A DNA stretch of 64,000 nucleotides from Polynucleobacter necessarius. Its GTDB lineage: Bacteria > Pseudomonadota > Gammaproteobacteria > Burkholderiales > Burkholderiaceae. A model generated the notes under the pieces. That model was given only the letters and a program-made list of their open reading frames with translations, was not told where the DNA came from and did not search any database. A program made the translations under genes and the position numbers. The stretch lies in contig NZ_LT606949.1 in the NCBI RefSeq assembly GCF_900095215.1, positions 364,284 through 428,283 of the forward strand, read 5' to 3'. Positions 37,639 to 46,602 of this stretch are shown here, in pieces; positions within the stretch are counted from its first letter, which is position 1; every line of letters starts with the position of its first letter.

Positions 37639-38025
37639 ATGGCATATAGCGAAAAGGTCATTGACCACTACGAAAATCCCCGCAACGTTGGTTCATTCGA
37701 AAAGGGTGACGACAGCGTAGGTACTGGCATGGTTGGTGCGCCAGCTTGCGGCGACGTAATGAAATTACAGATTCGCGTGAATGACCAAGGCGTAATTGAA
37801 GATGCCAAGTTTAAGACTTATGGTTGCGGCTCTGCGATTGCCTCATCTTCATTGGTAACAGAGTGGGTTAAAGGTAAAACTTTAGATCAAGCGCTGGAGA
37901 TTAAGAACTCATTGATCGCCGAAGAATTGGCTTTGCCACCAGTAAAAATTCACTGCTCCATTTTGGCTGAAGATGCTATCAAGGGAGCAGTAGCGGACTA
38001 TAAAGAAAAGCATCCAGCGAAATAA
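37639..38025 (+). CDS. iscU: Fe-S cluster scaffold IscU
   Basis: IscU is the scaffold on which [2Fe-2S] and [4Fe-4S] clusters are built. The 128-residue protein has the three ligand Cys in GAPACGDVMKLQ, YGCGSAIASSS and IHCSILAEDA, plus the conserved Asp after the first Cys. It also has the HscA recognition motif LPPVK just before the third Cys. It starts MAYSEKVIDHYENPRNVGSF as usual, with AAAGAGGAAA upstream of the ATG. Confidence 0.97.
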   Translation: MAYSEKVIDHYENPRNVGSFEKGDDSVGTGMVGAPACGDVMKLQIRVNDQGVIEDAKFKTYGCGSAIASSSLVTEWVKGKTLDQALEIKNSLIAEELALPPVKIHCSILAEDAIKGAVADYKEKHPAK

Positions 38026-38037
38026 GTAGGCATAACT

Positions 38038-38361
38038 ATGGCAATTACATTAACTGATAAAGCGGCTGCACACGTAAACCGTAATCTTGAAAAGCGCGGC
38101 AAGGGCTGTGGCTTGCGCTTGGGCGTTCGAACGACGGGTTGCTCTGGCCTAGCCTATCAACTTGAGTATGTTGATGAGCCTGCGGCAGAGGATCAGGTTT
38201 TTGAGTCAAACGGTATTAAGGTATTTTTGGATCCAAAGAGCTTGGCTTACTTAGACGGTACGGAATTAGACTTTGTGCGTGAGGGTTTGAATGAAGGATT
38301 TAAGTTTCAAAATCCAAACGTAAAAGATGAGTGTGGTTGTGGTGAATCTTTCCGCGTCTGA
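38038..38361 (+). CDS. iscA: A-type Fe-S carrier IscA
   Basis: IscA delivers clusters, mainly [4Fe-4S], to target proteins. The 107-residue product has the three ligand Cys in [16 protein letters not shown] and DECGCGESF at the C-terminus. It begins [17 protein letters not shown]. It follows iscU by 12 bases. Its last 35 bases are shared with the start of hscB in a different frame, implying coupled translation. Confidence 0.96.
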   Translation: MAITLTDKAAAHVNRNLEKRGKGCGLRLGVRTTGCSGLAYQLEYVDEPAAEDQVFESNGIKVFLDPKSLAYLDGTELDFVREGLNEGFKFQNPNVKDECGCGESFRV

Positions 38362-38866
38362 CGATTACTTTCGTTTCTTTGGATTAAATCAGAAATTCAA
38401 TATCGATTTGCCTGATCTAGATCAGGCTTACTTGGCGATTCAGAAGGAAGTGCACCCTGATCGTTATGCTCGTGGCAGCGATGTGGAGCAGCGCATTGCC
38501 ATGCAAATGGCGACCTTGGCCAACACTGCACATCAAACGCTTAAAAATCCGATTCAACGAGGTTTATATCTTTGCAAACTCCATGGCGTTGATGCCAAAT
38601 TGGAAACCAATACTGCAATGCCTGCTGCTTTTCTGATGAAACAGATGGAATGGCGCGAAAGTCTGGATGAGCAAGCGGAAAACATTTCAGCTTTGGAGGT
38701 TTTGATGGCTGAAGTCGAAGAGTCCAAAGAAGATATCCTTACAGAAATCGTTCAAGCCATTGATGGCGCCAAAAATTATGAGCGGGCTGCCGAATTACTT
38801 CGTGGCTTACTTTTTATTGATAAGTTTGCAGTTGAGCTTGATGACACCATTGCGGCCCTAATCTAG
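38327..38866 (+). CDS. hscB: Co-chaperone HscB
   Basis: HscB is the J-domain protein that brings IscU to HscA. The 179-residue frame has the J-domain start [19 protein letters not shown] and the HPD motif in [10 protein letters not shown] (about residues 43-52). The C-terminal helical IscU-binding domain ends DTIAALI. Start choice is uncertain: ATG 38327 gives a 35-base overlap with iscA, while GTG at 38339 or 38342 would place the conserved N-terminus closer to the start. None has a strong binding site. Confidence 0.92.
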   Translation: MSVVVVNLSASDDYFRFFGLNQKFNIDLPDLDQAYLAIQKEVHPDRYARGSDVEQRIAMQMATLANTAHQTLKNPIQRGLYLCKLHGVDAKLETNTAMPAAFLMKQMEWRESLDEQAENISALEVLMAEVEESKEDILTEIVQAIDGAKNYERAAELLRGLLFIDKFAVELDDTIAALI

Positions 38867-38893
38867 CCCCACTCAAGCTAAACTCTATTGCCT

Positions 38894-40759
38894 ATGGCCT
38901 TATTACAAATCTCTGAACCCGGTAAATCGCTAGCACCTCATCAGCGCCGCATTGCCGTTGGTATTGATTTGGGAACGACCAATTCTTTGGTGGCTATTGT
39001 GCGTGACGCACTGCCCAAGGTTTTGCCAGATGCGCAAGGCCGCGAATTACTACCATCGGTAATCCGTTATTTGCCCAATGGCAGAACTCAAGCTGGTTTT
39101 GAGGCGCTTGAGAGTGTGGTGATTGATCCGAAAAATACGATTGTTTCTGTGAAGCGCTTCATGGGTCGTGGCTTGCTAGATGTAGAGCATATTGAAAGCG
39201 CTCCATATGATTTTGTTGATCAGCCTGGAATGCTCAAGCTGAGAACCGTCGCTGGTGACAAAAGTCCGATTGAGGTTTCCGCAGAGATCTTGGCCCGCTT
39301 GCGTCAGTTGGCTGAAGATTCCGTTTCCGATGAAATTGTTGGCGCAGTAATTACTGTTCCGGCTTACTTTGATGATGCGCAGCGTCAGGCAACTAAAGAT
39401 GCTGCTAAGTTAGCCGGTGTTGAAGTCTTGCGCTTGCTGAATGAGCCTACTGCTGCTGCAATTGCCTATGGTTTAGAGAATGCCTCTGAGGGTGTCTATG
39501 CCGTATATGACTTAGGTGGCGGCACCTTTGATATCTCCATATTGCGCATGAGTAGAGGTGTGTTTGAAGTGCTCTCTACTGGCGGAGATTCTGCTTTGGG
39601 TGGCGATGATTTTGATCATCGTTTGTATTGCTGGGTGATTGAGCAGGCTAAGCTTCCGCCATTATCGATTCATGACCATCGAACGCTCTTACAAGCGTGC
39701 AAGCATACGAAAGAGCAACTGAGTCATAACCCTTTAGCGCGTGTGCATGAAACGCTGGATGATGGCACGGTAGTGAATGTCGGTATTAGCCAGGCGCAAT
39801 TCTTTGAAATTACCCAGAATCTCGTAACCAAGACTCTGATGGCTTGTAAAAAAGCTTTGCGTGATTCTGGCCTCAAGGCTGAAGATGTTAAGGGTGTGGT
39901 GATGGTGGGTGGCTCAACCCGTATGCCAAATGTCCAGCGCGCTGTAGGCGAGCTATTTGGTACGCAGCCTTTGAATAATTTAAACCCTGATCAAGTAGTT
40001 GCGTTGGGCGCGGCGATGCAGGCTGACTTATTGGCCGGTAATCAAAGCAAGGATGATGAGTGGCTTCTATTGGATGTCATTCCACTATCGCTGGGCATCG
40101 AAACTATGGGTGGCTTGGTTGAAAAGATTATTCCTCGCAATACCCCAATCCCAGTTTCCAGGGCGCAGAACTTTACGACCTTTAAAGATGGTCAGACCGC
40201 ATTAGCAATTCAGGTGGTGCAAGGTGAACGAGAACTTGCTCAAGACTGCCGCTCTCTAGGTAGATTTGAGCTGCGTGGTATTCCAACAATGGCTGCAGGT
40301 GCTGCGCGCATTCGTGTGACTTTCCAGGTGGATCCCGATGGACTTCTCTCTGTAAGTGCCATGGAGCAAGGCTCTGGTGTCAAAGCATCGATTGATATTA
40401 AACCTTCTTATGGCTTAACAGATGCGGAAATTACTCGCATGCTACAAGATGGCTTTGCCTCCGCAAAAGAGGATTTGCTTTCCAGATCTTTGCGTGAAGA
40501 AGAGGTTAATGCTCAGCGTTTACTAGATGCCGTACAGACCGCTCTCGATAGTGATCGTGCTCTTCTCAATACAGAAGAGCAGAAAGCTATTGATCAGGAG
40601 ATGGCTACACTACAAAAGATTTTGAATGAAGAGACTGATGGTGAGGTTGTTCGTAAAGCGGTGGATCATGCCGCCAAAGCTACTGATGACTTCGCGCAAA
40701 AGCGCATGAACGCCAGCATTCAGAAAGCTTTATCCGGTAAGCATGTTGCTGAGATTTAA
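38894..40759 (+). CDS. hscA: Hsp70-type chaperone HscA
   Basis: HscA is the dedicated Hsp70 that releases Fe-S clusters from IscU. The 621-residue protein shows the actin-like ATPase start [16 protein letters not shown] (about residues 21-36), [33 protein letters not shown] and [14 protein letters not shown]. The substrate domain opens with [20 protein letters not shown] 38894 is preferred to the TTG six bases upstream. It is 27 bases after hscB. Confidence 0.95.
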   Translation: MALLQISEPGKSLAPHQRRIAVGIDLGTTNSLVAIVRDALPKVLPDAQGRELLPSVIRYLPNGRTQAGFEALESVVIDPKNTIVSVKRFMGRGLLDVEHIESAPYDFVDQPGMLKLRTVAGDKSPIEVSAEILARLRQLAEDSVSDEIVGAVITVPAYFDDAQRQATKDAAKLAGVEVLRLLNEPTAAAIAYGLENASEGVYAVYDLGGGTFDISILRMSRGVFEVLSTGGDSALGGDDFDHRLYCWVIEQAKLPPLSIHDHRTLLQACKHTKEQLSHNPLARVHETLDDGTVVNVGISQAQFFEITQNLVTKTLMACKKALRDSGLKAEDVKGVVMVGGSTRMPNVQRAVGELFGTQPLNNLNPDQVVALGAAMQADLLAGNQSKDDEWLLLDVIPLSLGIETMGGLVEKIIPRNTPIPVSRAQNFTTFKDGQTALAIQVVQGERELAQDCRSLGRFELRGIPTMAAGAARIRVTFQVDPDGLLSVSAMEQGSGVKASIDIKPSYGLTDAEITRMLQDGFASAKEDLLSRSLREEEVNAQRLLDAVQTALDSDRALLNTEEQKAIDQEMATLQKILNEETDGEVVRKAVDHAAKATDDFAQKRMNASIQKALSGKHVAEI

Positions 40760-40797
40760 CTCAATAAATACTAATAGAACGTCAATAGAAAAGAATC

Positions 40798-41136
40798 ATG
40801 ACTCAAATCGTTGTATTACCCCATAGTGAGTATTGTCCTGAAGGTGCGGTTGTTGAGGTTGCTCCAGGCACATCGATTTGTGAGGCGTTATTGGAGAATG
40901 ACATTCCAATTGAACATGCCTGCGATATGGTGTGTGCCTGCAGTACCTGCCATGTGATTGTGAAGGAGGGTTATCAAAGCTTGAATCCTCCTGATGAAAA
41001 TGAAGAAGATATGCTCGACCGCGCTTGGGGCCTTAACCCTCAGTCTCGTTTATCTTGCCAGGCCATTGTGGGTAAACAGGATTTGGTGATTGAAATCCCA
41101 AAGTATTCAATCAATCATGCCAAAGCAAAGCATTAA
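40798..41136 (+). CDS. fdx: ISC-type [2Fe-2S] ferredoxin
   Basis: This ferredoxin supplies electrons for cluster assembly. The 112-residue product has the adrenodoxin-type ligand set in CDMVCACSTCHVIV plus a later Cys in RLSCQAIVG. It begins MTQIVVLPHSEYCPEGAVVE. It is the last recognisable gene of the isc operon. No iscX gene follows, although iscX is often found here in related operons. Confidence 0.95.
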   Translation: MTQIVVLPHSEYCPEGAVVEVAPGTSICEALLENDIPIEHACDMVCACSTCHVIVKEGYQSLNPPDENEEDMLDRAWGLNPQSRLSCQAIVGKQDLVIEIPKYSINHAKAKH

Positions 41137-41181
41137 CTAATTAAGGCAAATAAAGAGGAGTTAGTAATCGGCAAAATTAAA

Positions 41182-41571
41182 ATGCGATTTATCTTTTTCT
41201 GCGCCAATCTCTTCATTAGTAATACCCTGTTTGCTTACCCGTTACAAGTAGCCCGCTTTGGTGACGAAGGTAGTCTGTATGTTGAGAGTTCCTCGATTGT
41301 TCGAATGGGGTCTTTCGTTCGAATGACTTACGTAATTAATTACTGGCAGCCTCAATCCTTCGGTTCCCATACTTATTTATCAAAAGCGACTACTGTGCGA
41401 GTAGATTGCAAGAATCGACGTGTATTTGCTCTATCAAACTCTTTTTACAGTCAGCAGGATATGGACGGTGATTTCCTGGGTAAATTTCCTCAAGACGACG
41501 TTGAAGGGCAATATGCTGAGCCCGGCAGTTTGGTCGCAAATATGGTGAAGATAGGTTGTAGCTTCGGCTAG
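41182..41571 (+). CDS. Small exported protein, surface-adhesin-E-like
   Basis: A 129-residue protein with an N-terminal signal peptide (MRFIFFCANLFISNTLFAYP). The mature part of about 110 residues contains RMTYVINYWQPQSFG, TTVRVDCKNRRVFAL and a final Cys in MVKIGCSFG. The Trp/Tyr-rich strand followed by a VDC motif and a second Cys resembles the surface-adhesin protein E family, in which the two Cys likely form a disulfide. It lies 45 bases after fdx on the same strand and may be co-transcribed, but a functional link to Fe-S assembly is not evident. Confidence 0.7.
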   Translation: MRFIFFCANLFISNTLFAYPLQVARFGDEGSLYVESSSIVRMGSFVRMTYVINYWQPQSFGSHTYLSKATTVRVDCKNRRVFALSNSFYSQQDMDGDFLGKFPQDDVEGQYAEPGSLVANMVKIGCSFG

Positions 41572-41572
41572 C

Positions 41573-41711
41573 GCTCTAAAATAGAGCATTAAGCTCTTAA
41601 ATCATGCAAGTATGAAAGCGCGTGGCTTGCAGAAGGATTAATATGAATTCGTAGTTCATTCTTTAGGTAGTGCCTCCAAACAATCTTGTAAGCCATCCTT
41701 CGGGGTGGCTT
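41573..41711 (+). ncRNA. Possible small structured RNA or 3' UTR
   Basis: This intergenic stretch has no credible reading frame but contains inverted repeats. GCTCTA (41573-41578) can pair with TAGAGC (41582-41587), which can alternatively pair with GCTCT (41593-41597). TGCAAG (41605-41610) pairs with CTTGCA (41626-41631). It ends in a strong TTCG-loop terminator. It may be the 3' UTR of the upstream gene or a separate small RNA. No promoter was identified. Confidence 0.25.
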
Positions 41712-41718
41712 TTCTTTT
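41690..41718 (+). terminator. Strong intrinsic terminator with TTCG tetraloop
   Basis: AAGCCATCC (41690-41698) pairs with GGGTGGCTT (41703-41711, one wobble) around a TTCG loop and is followed by TTCTTTT. It ends the isc-operon side before the ArsR-family gene. Confidence 0.85.
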
Positions 41719-41743
41719 GCCTATTTATAAATAGTATGTTAAA

Positions 41744-41756
41744 TTACATAATGTAA
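41744..41756. promoter_or_regulatory. Operator-like inverted repeat before the ArsR-family gene
   Basis: TTACAT-A-ATGTAA is a perfect inverted repeat in AT-rich DNA 9 bases before the first ATG of the regulator gene. ArsR-family regulators usually bind such sites in their own promoters, so autoregulation is inferred. Confidence 0.5.
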
Positions 41757-41765
41757 ATAAACAGA

Positions 41766-42089
41766 ATGTATATGGCTACAAAAGAACAAAAAATCGACCT
41801 TAAAAGCATGAAGAGTGCGGCAGATGCTGCCTGTCTCCTGATGAAGGTTCTCAATCATCGCGATCGATTGATGTTGCTTTGTGAAATCAGTCAAGGCGAG
41901 AAGTGCGTGGGCCAGTTGGAAGAGATATTGGATCTTCATCAGCCAATGCTCTCACAGCACCTGACCAGATTAAGGGTGGCAAAGTTAGTAAACACTCGCA
42001 GAGAAGGCAAACAGATTTTTTATTCACTAGGAAGTGAATCAGCATTGGCAGTTATCGAAGTTTTGTACCAGCAGTTTTCTAAGAAATAA
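41766..42089 (+). CDS. ArsR/SmtB-family winged-helix regulator (BigR/SqrR-like)
   Basis: A 107-residue DNA-binding repressor. The fold is a winged helix with the recognition helix region LDLHQPMLSQHLTRLRVAKLV and the wing TRREGKQIFYSLGS. Two Cys in the middle (LLCEISQGEKCVGQLEE) and one earlier (DAACLLMKVL) make a thiol-based sulfide/redox sensor of the BigR/SqrR type likelier than a metal sensor; the typical arsenic Cys motif is absent. ATG 41766 or 41772 may be used. It heads a cluster with a DUF2892 membrane protein and a CxxC AhpD-like gene, both plausible in sulfur handling. Confidence 0.78.
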   Translation: MYMATKEQKIDLKSMKSAADAACLLMKVLNHRDRLMLLCEISQGEKCVGQLEEILDLHQPMLSQHLTRLRVAKLVNTRREGKQIFYSLGSESALAVIEVLYQQFSKK

Positions 42090-42105
42090 CCTAAAGGCGA
42101 ATCAA

Positions 42106-42324
42106 ATGAAATGTAACGTCGGTAGTATTGATCGCGTTCTACGCATCGCTGTGGGTTTGGTGTTGGTTGGCTTGGCAGCTAGTGGTGTGATTGGTGTTGG
42201 GGGTTGGGTCGGTGTTGTGCCCCTGGCAACCGGCTTGTTTAGATTCTACCCCTTTTACCCGGTTCTTGGCATTAATTCATGCGGCACTGATTCTGACTGT
42301 ACCGGTGGCGGTTGCTGTAAGTAA
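42106..42324 (+). CDS. DUF2892 membrane protein with Cys-rich tail
   Basis: A 72-residue protein starting MKCNVGSIDRVLRIAVGLVL, the typical DUF2892 (YgaP C-terminal-like) opening. It has two hydrophobic helices and ends in CGTDSDCTGGGCCK, a cluster of four Cys. This domain accompanies rhodanese and sulfide-related genes in many bacteria. The start at 42106 begins the conserved domain; AAAGGCG lies upstream. It follows the regulator by 16 bases. The Cys tail suggests a metal or thiol role, which is inference. Confidence 0.8.
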   Translation: MKCNVGSIDRVLRIAVGLVLVGLAASGVIGVGGWVGVVPLATGLFRFYPFYPVLGINSCGTDSDCTGGGCCK

Positions 42325-42350
42325 CAAGTTATTTAACTAAGGAAACTCAA

Positions 42351-42692
42351 ATGCCAAAAGATTACAAGCAAATCACAAGAGATATCTCAGGTTCATTAGC
42401 GAAATTAAGGGCTGATGCCCCGGAGGTGATGCAGGGCTTTAGCGACTGAGCAGCTGCAGCCACTAAAGATGGTGTGCTAGATAAGAAAACTAAAGAGTTA
42501 ATTTCTTTTGCTTTGGGTGTGGCCGCTTGTTGTGATGGTTGCCCGGGTTCTCATACGCAAGCCTTAGTTAAACTTGGCGCCACCAGGCAGGAGGTAGTAG
42601 AAACGCTTGGCATGGCTACTTATATGGGTGGCGGCCCATCGTTAATGTATGCAGCAGATGCTTTAAGTGCATTTGAACAGGCACAGGCCTAA
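42351..42692 (+). pseudogene. AhpD-like carboxymuconolactone decarboxylase family protein, TGA at codon 33
   Basis: The frame starts MPKDYKQITRDISGSLAKLR with GGAAA upstream. It meets TGA at 42447-42449 and continues without damage through KDGVLDKKTKELISFAL, the redox motif CCDGCPGSHTQALVKLG and MYAADALSAFEQ to TAA at 42692. The CxxC and following His are the AhpD catalytic set, so the protein would have been an alkylhydroperoxidase-like disulfide oxidoreductase of 113 residues. It belongs to the same cluster as the BigR-like regulator. Internal starts after the stop (for example GTG 42474) could make a shortened form with the active site, but no binding site supports this. Confidence 0.78.
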
Positions 42693-42713
42693 ACAAAGTT
42701 ATTGCAGCAAAAG

Positions 42714-42741
42714 AAAAAGCCTCGCATTGCGAGGCTTTTTT
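42714..42741. terminator. Bidirectional intrinsic terminator
   Basis: AAAAAGCCTCGC (42714-42725) pairs perfectly with GCGAGGCTTTTT (42729-42740) around ATT. It lies between the convergent AhpD-like remnant and cysN. Confidence 0.92.
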
Positions 42742-42758
42742 ACATCAGCGATACATCT

Positions 42759-44102
42759 TTACTGCGCTAGCGCTTCACGAATCATGCCTGCGGCAACCGT
42801 ATGATTTGTGGCTTCATCAATTAAGATGAAAGCGCCCGTGCGCTGTGATTGGTCAAACAAGTCTGCAACGATTGGCTTTTGCAAGATGAAATTAACGCGA
42901 CCAATTTCGTTGGTGGATAGCGTATGCACATCGCTTGCTTGTGATAGTGTTTGCACATCCAAGACTCGTTGAATATTCTTCACCTTTGCGCCAACGGTAT
43001 TGGTGGTGTGACGTAAAGCGTACTTCCGACTCAATGAGAGTGGCTCGCTGTCTAACCAGCATAAATCGGCAGATAATTGTTTGCTCAGGACTGGCGGTTT
43101 ACTGTCTTCAGTGCTAATAAATAGAGAGCCGCGTGAAACATCGATGTCCTCAGATAGCTGAATGGCAACAGCTTGACCTGTCTCGGCTGAACCAACCGCA
43201 TTGCTGTCGTTGGTTTGTTTTCGGTTGGAGCGGTTGCCTAGATAGATTTCTGCAACTGTAGCTTCAGAGCCCCCTGGCAATACCTGGATTTTTTGTCCTT
43301 GACGAATACTGCCAGACTCGATTTCGCCAAGGTAGCCACGGAAGTCATCGGAAACGCTGCCATCTTGACGAGCCACATATTGCACTGGGAAGCGAAGTGC
43401 TAACTTTTCAGACTGAGGGCTGGTATTCAAGCTGTCTAGCCACTGCAAGAGGGTAGGCCCTTTATACCAAGGTGTATCTGTACTGGCAGTAACGACATTG
43501 GCGCCAAGCAATGCGGAGATTGGAATCAATGTTGGTTTAGGTAGGCCAATCTTCTGAGTGAGATCTTCAATGGATGTTTTAATGGCATTAAATACTTTCT
43601 CATCAAACTCATATATGTCCATCTTGTTTATGGCAAATACCACGTGACGTAAACCTAGAAGGTGAACAATAGCTGCATGACGCTTGGTTTGCGCCAGCAG
43701 GGTTTCGGGAGTGGCGTTGAGATCAACGCGGGTTGCATCTACGAGGATCACGGCAACATCAGATTGGGAGGCGCCAGTAACCAAGTTACGGGTGTACTGC
43801 TCATGTCCGGGGGCGTCAGCAACAATGAACTTGCGCTTTGGCGTGGAGAAATAGCGATAGGCCACATCAATGGTGATGCCTTGTTCGCGTTCAGCCTCTA
43901 GACCATCAGTTAGAATGGCTAAGTCAACACCCGCATCAGAGGAGGTGACGCGAGCATGCTTAGTCTTGGAGAGGGATTCTAATTTGTCTACCAAAATAGA
44001 CTTAGTGTCATAGAGTAAGCGGCCAATTAAAGTACTCTTACCATCGTCTACGCTACCAGCGGTAATGAAACGAACGACGTTTTGATTTTGATTGGTGGTC
44101 AT
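42759..44102 (-). CDS. cysN: Sulfate adenylyltransferase large subunit CysN
   Basis: CysN is the GTPase that drives APS formation by CysD. The 447-residue protein is EF-Tu-like: G1 GSVDDGKSTLIGRLL (about residues 16-30), DAPGHEQYTRNLVTGAS, and NKMD. It is followed by two beta-barrel domains ending VAAGMIREAL. No APS kinase (CysC) domain is fused, so sulfate probably goes straight to APS reduction. Its ATG overlaps the cysD frame stop as TAATG. The gene is intact although its partner is broken. Confidence 0.94.
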   Translation of the reverse strand: MTTNQNQNVVRFITAGSVDDGKSTLIGRLLYDTKSILVDKLESLSKTKHARVTSSDAGVDLAILTDGLEAEREQGITIDVAYRYFSTPKRKFIVADAPGHEQYTRNLVTGASQSDVAVILVDATRVDLNATPETLLAQTKRHAAIVHLLGLRHVVFAINKMDIYEFDEKVFNAIKTSIEDLTQKIGLPKPTLIPISALLGANVVTASTDTPWYKGPTLLQWLDSLNTSPQSEKLALRFPVQYVARQDGSVSDDFRGYLGEIESGSIRQGQKIQVLPGGSEATVAEIYLGNRSNRKQTNDSNAVGSAETGQAVAIQLSEDIDVSRGSLFISTEDSKPPVLSKQLSADLCWLDSEPLSLSRKYALRHTTNTVGAKVKNIQRVLDVQTLSQASDVHTLSTNEIGRVNFILQKPIVADLFDQSQRTGAFILIDEATNHTVAAGMIREALAQ

Positions 44103-45025
44103 TAAAAGTAACCTTCTTTCTTGCGGCGCTCCATGGAGGCCTCATTGGTTTGATCATCCATGCGAGTTGCGCCACGCTCCGTGATTTCGGTGATGGCGGT
44201 TTCGGCAATGATCTCTAAAGGGGTGGCCGCGGTGCTGAGTACTGGGCAAGTGCAGCTGATATCACCTACGGTGCGGAATCGCACACTGAGGATCTCGCTG
44301 ATATCGTCAGTTGCCTTTGGCGTAACGTCGGTTACTGGCACCAATCAATTCTTTTTCTTTACCACTTCACGCTGGTGTGTGTAATCAATACTTGGGAGCT
44401 CGAGATTCTCGCGAGCGATGTATTGCCAAATATCAAGCTCAGTCCAGTTGGAAATTGGGAACACGCGCATATTTTCGCCTTTGGCGATGCGGGCGTTGTA
44501 GAGGTTCCAGAGCTCAGGACGTTGCGCTTTAGGGTCCCATTGGCCGAATTCATCACGGAACGAGAAGATGCGCTCTTTTGCGCGGGCTTTTTCTTCATCG
44601 CGACGAGCGCCGCCCATTAGGGCGTCGAATTCATATTCGGCAATGGCTTCGAGCAAGGTCACTGCTTGAGCGGCGTTGCGCGAAGCGGTTGCTTTACGTA
44701 AGCGAACAGTGCCTTTTTTGATGGAGTCTGCAACATGACCAACGATTAATTTGACGCCGGTCTTTTCCACTACGGCATCGCGATAGGCGATGACTTCTGG
44801 GTAGTTGTGGCCTGTATCAATATGCAAAATCGGAAATGGCAGCTTTATAGGGCGATCACCAAACTGGAAAGCTTTGCGCGCTAAGTGCAACATCACAATA
44901 GAGTCTTTTCCGCCAGAGAACAGCATGGCTGGGTTGGAGCACTGCGCTACCACTTCGCGGATGATGTAGATTGATTCAGCTTCAAGCCAATCCAAGTGAT
45001 CATCAAGTAATTTTTGTTCTGACAT
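44102..45025 (-). pseudogene. cysD: Sulfate adenylyltransferase small subunit CysD, nonsense at codon 227
   Basis: CysD is the PP-loop ATP sulfurylase subunit making APS from sulfate and ATP. The frame begins with LDDHLDWLEAESIYIIREV and has the PP-loop AMLFSGGKDSIVMLHL. It also has GARRDEEKARAKERIFSFRD and IDYTHQREVVKKKN, where TGA (44347-44345) replaces an expected Gly-type codon. The same frame continues LVPVTDVTPK, SVRFRTVGDISC and the family end ERRKKEGYF to TAA at 44102. The truncated product would lack the last 80 residues including the Arg-rich SVRFRT segment, and is probably inactive. Confidence 0.87.
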
Positions 45026-45066
45026 TCTGGAAGTTATTTCTACTAAGTTTTAATGATGAATTTGTT

Positions 45067-45795
45067 TTATTTATTAACGTGGAGACCGCATTCTTTGCTA
45101 TCGCTTTGTAGCCACCACCAGCGACCAGCGCGAATATCTTCACCCTTCTTCACCTGACGGGTGCAGGGTTCGCAGCCAATGCTGGGGTAGCCCTTCAGAT
45201 GCAGCGGATGAATCGGAACATTCTCTTGTTTGATGTAAGCCCAGATATCAGCTTCGCTCCAGTCAAACAAAGGATTGAACTTCGCGATGCCTCGTGCATC
45301 ATCCAACTCTTCTAAGTTGAGTTCGGTGCGAGTGGTAGATTGTTCGCGTCGTTGTCCTGTAATCCAAGCGTCCGCGCCGAGCAATGCCGTGTTCAGGGGT
45401 TTAATTTTGCGCGCGCCACAGCAAGCTTTTTTTGGTTCTTCGCCATCGTCAAAACCATTCATGCCGTATTGATCTACGAATGCTTGAACATCGCTTTCTT
45501 CTGGGTAGACTTTTTCAATGGATACGCCGTAATGATCTTCAGTGGTTTTGACCATGTCCACGGTTTCTTGATGGAGGCGACCAGCGGCTAAGGTAAATAG
45601 TTTGATTTTGGCCTTTGCTTGACTGATCGCATCAGTCACCACCATATCTGCTGCCGCGAGACTGGTTGCGAAGCGAACATCAGAGAATCGACTAGAAATA
45701 TCCACCAAACGCTGTTTTAAAACGACAGACTTTTCAGCAAGCCGAGCAGGGGTGAGGGTGCTTGGTGGTATTGACCAAAATTCTGGAGCGATCAT
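45067..45795 (-). CDS. cysH: APS/PAPS reductase CysH (Fe-S type)
   Basis: The enzyme reduces activated sulfate to sulfite. The 242-residue protein has two Cys pairs, CCGARKIKPL and CEPCTRQ, the ligand set of [4Fe-4S] APS reductases. It ends RWWWLQSDSKECGLHVNK with the catalytic Cys motif KECGLH. This agrees with the absence of an APS kinase domain in CysN. The PP-loop Ser region is less clear near ATSLAAADMVV. Its ATG overlaps the TauE stop by four bases. The frame is intact. Confidence 0.92.
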   Translation of the reverse strand: MIAPEFWSIPPSTLTPARLAEKSVVLKQRLVDISSRFSDVRFATSLAAADMVVTDAISQAKAKIKLFTLAAGRLHQETVDMVKTTEDHYGVSIEKVYPEESDVQAFVDQYGMNGFDDGEEPKKACCGARKIKPLNTALLGADAWITGQRREQSTTRTELNLEELDDARGIAKFNPLFDWSEADIWAYIKQENVPIHPLHLKGYPSIGCEPCTRQVKKGEDIRAGRWWWLQSDSKECGLHVNK

Positions 45796-46587
45796 GAGGA
45801 GACTAATTTAATCCCAACTAAAAACAGGGTTGCTGCAAGGGTTGTTCTCGTTGCACGCTCAGATAGAGTGCTAGAGAGTTTTGCACCCAACCAAATTGCG
45901 GGCACCGATCCAAGTAACAGACCAAACAGCAAATCGAAGTGCACATTACCAAGCCACCAATGCCCAATTCCGGCTAGCGCAGTTAGTGGCACTGCATATG
46001 CAATATCGGTGCCGGCTACTTGAGCGGGTTTAAGGTGGGGGTAGAGTACTAATATGAGGGTTGCACCAATGGCGCCGGCACCAATTGAGGAAACCGTGAC
46101 TAATACATCAATTACAGCCCCGACAAGAATAGTTGCAAGCTTTAAGCTTGTCCCGCTTGGTAGGAATCCTGGATTATCTTGAACCCATTTCACAATCTGT
46201 GCTCTAAATAATAAGGATGCTGCTGTTAATAGAACAGAGATGCCAATTGAAATGCTAATTAAGTGATTGAAATTTTTTGAAACTGGTCCAACATACTTGA
46301 GTATGAGGATTGACAGAACTGCAGTAGTGAGGCTACCTACACAAAGTAGTCGAACGATATCCCAGCGAACAGTTCCATGAAGTCTATTGGCAGCAGTGCC
46401 AAAACCTTTGGTGATTGCTGCAAATGCCAGATCAGTTCCTACTGCAGTGGTTGGTGCTACACCAAAAATAATGGTGAGCAACGGAGTCATTAGCGAGCCT
46501 CCACCAACGCCAGTCATGCCAACTAAGAGGCCAACGAGCTCGCCAGAAAGAATAAATTGTGAGGAATCTATAAAAAAATTTGATCAT
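45792..46587 (-). pseudogene. TauE/SafE-type sulfite/sulfate permease, frameshifted near its start
   Basis: The protein has about eight hydrophobic helices and the TauE/SafE motif GMTGVGGGSLMTPLL followed by APTTAVGTDLAFAAITK. The natural ATG appears to be 46587 (AGAGAACC upstream). From it, MIKFF joins the downstream IDSSQFILSGELVGLLVG only if the run of seven Ts (46578-46572) were six. As written, translation from that ATG is out of frame. A start at ATG 46517 would remove half of the first helix. Located in the cys operon, it may export sulfite or import sulfate. The T-tract indel could be decay, phase variation or base-calling error. Confidence 0.65.
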
Positions 46588-46602
46588 GATTTGGTTCTCT
46601 GA

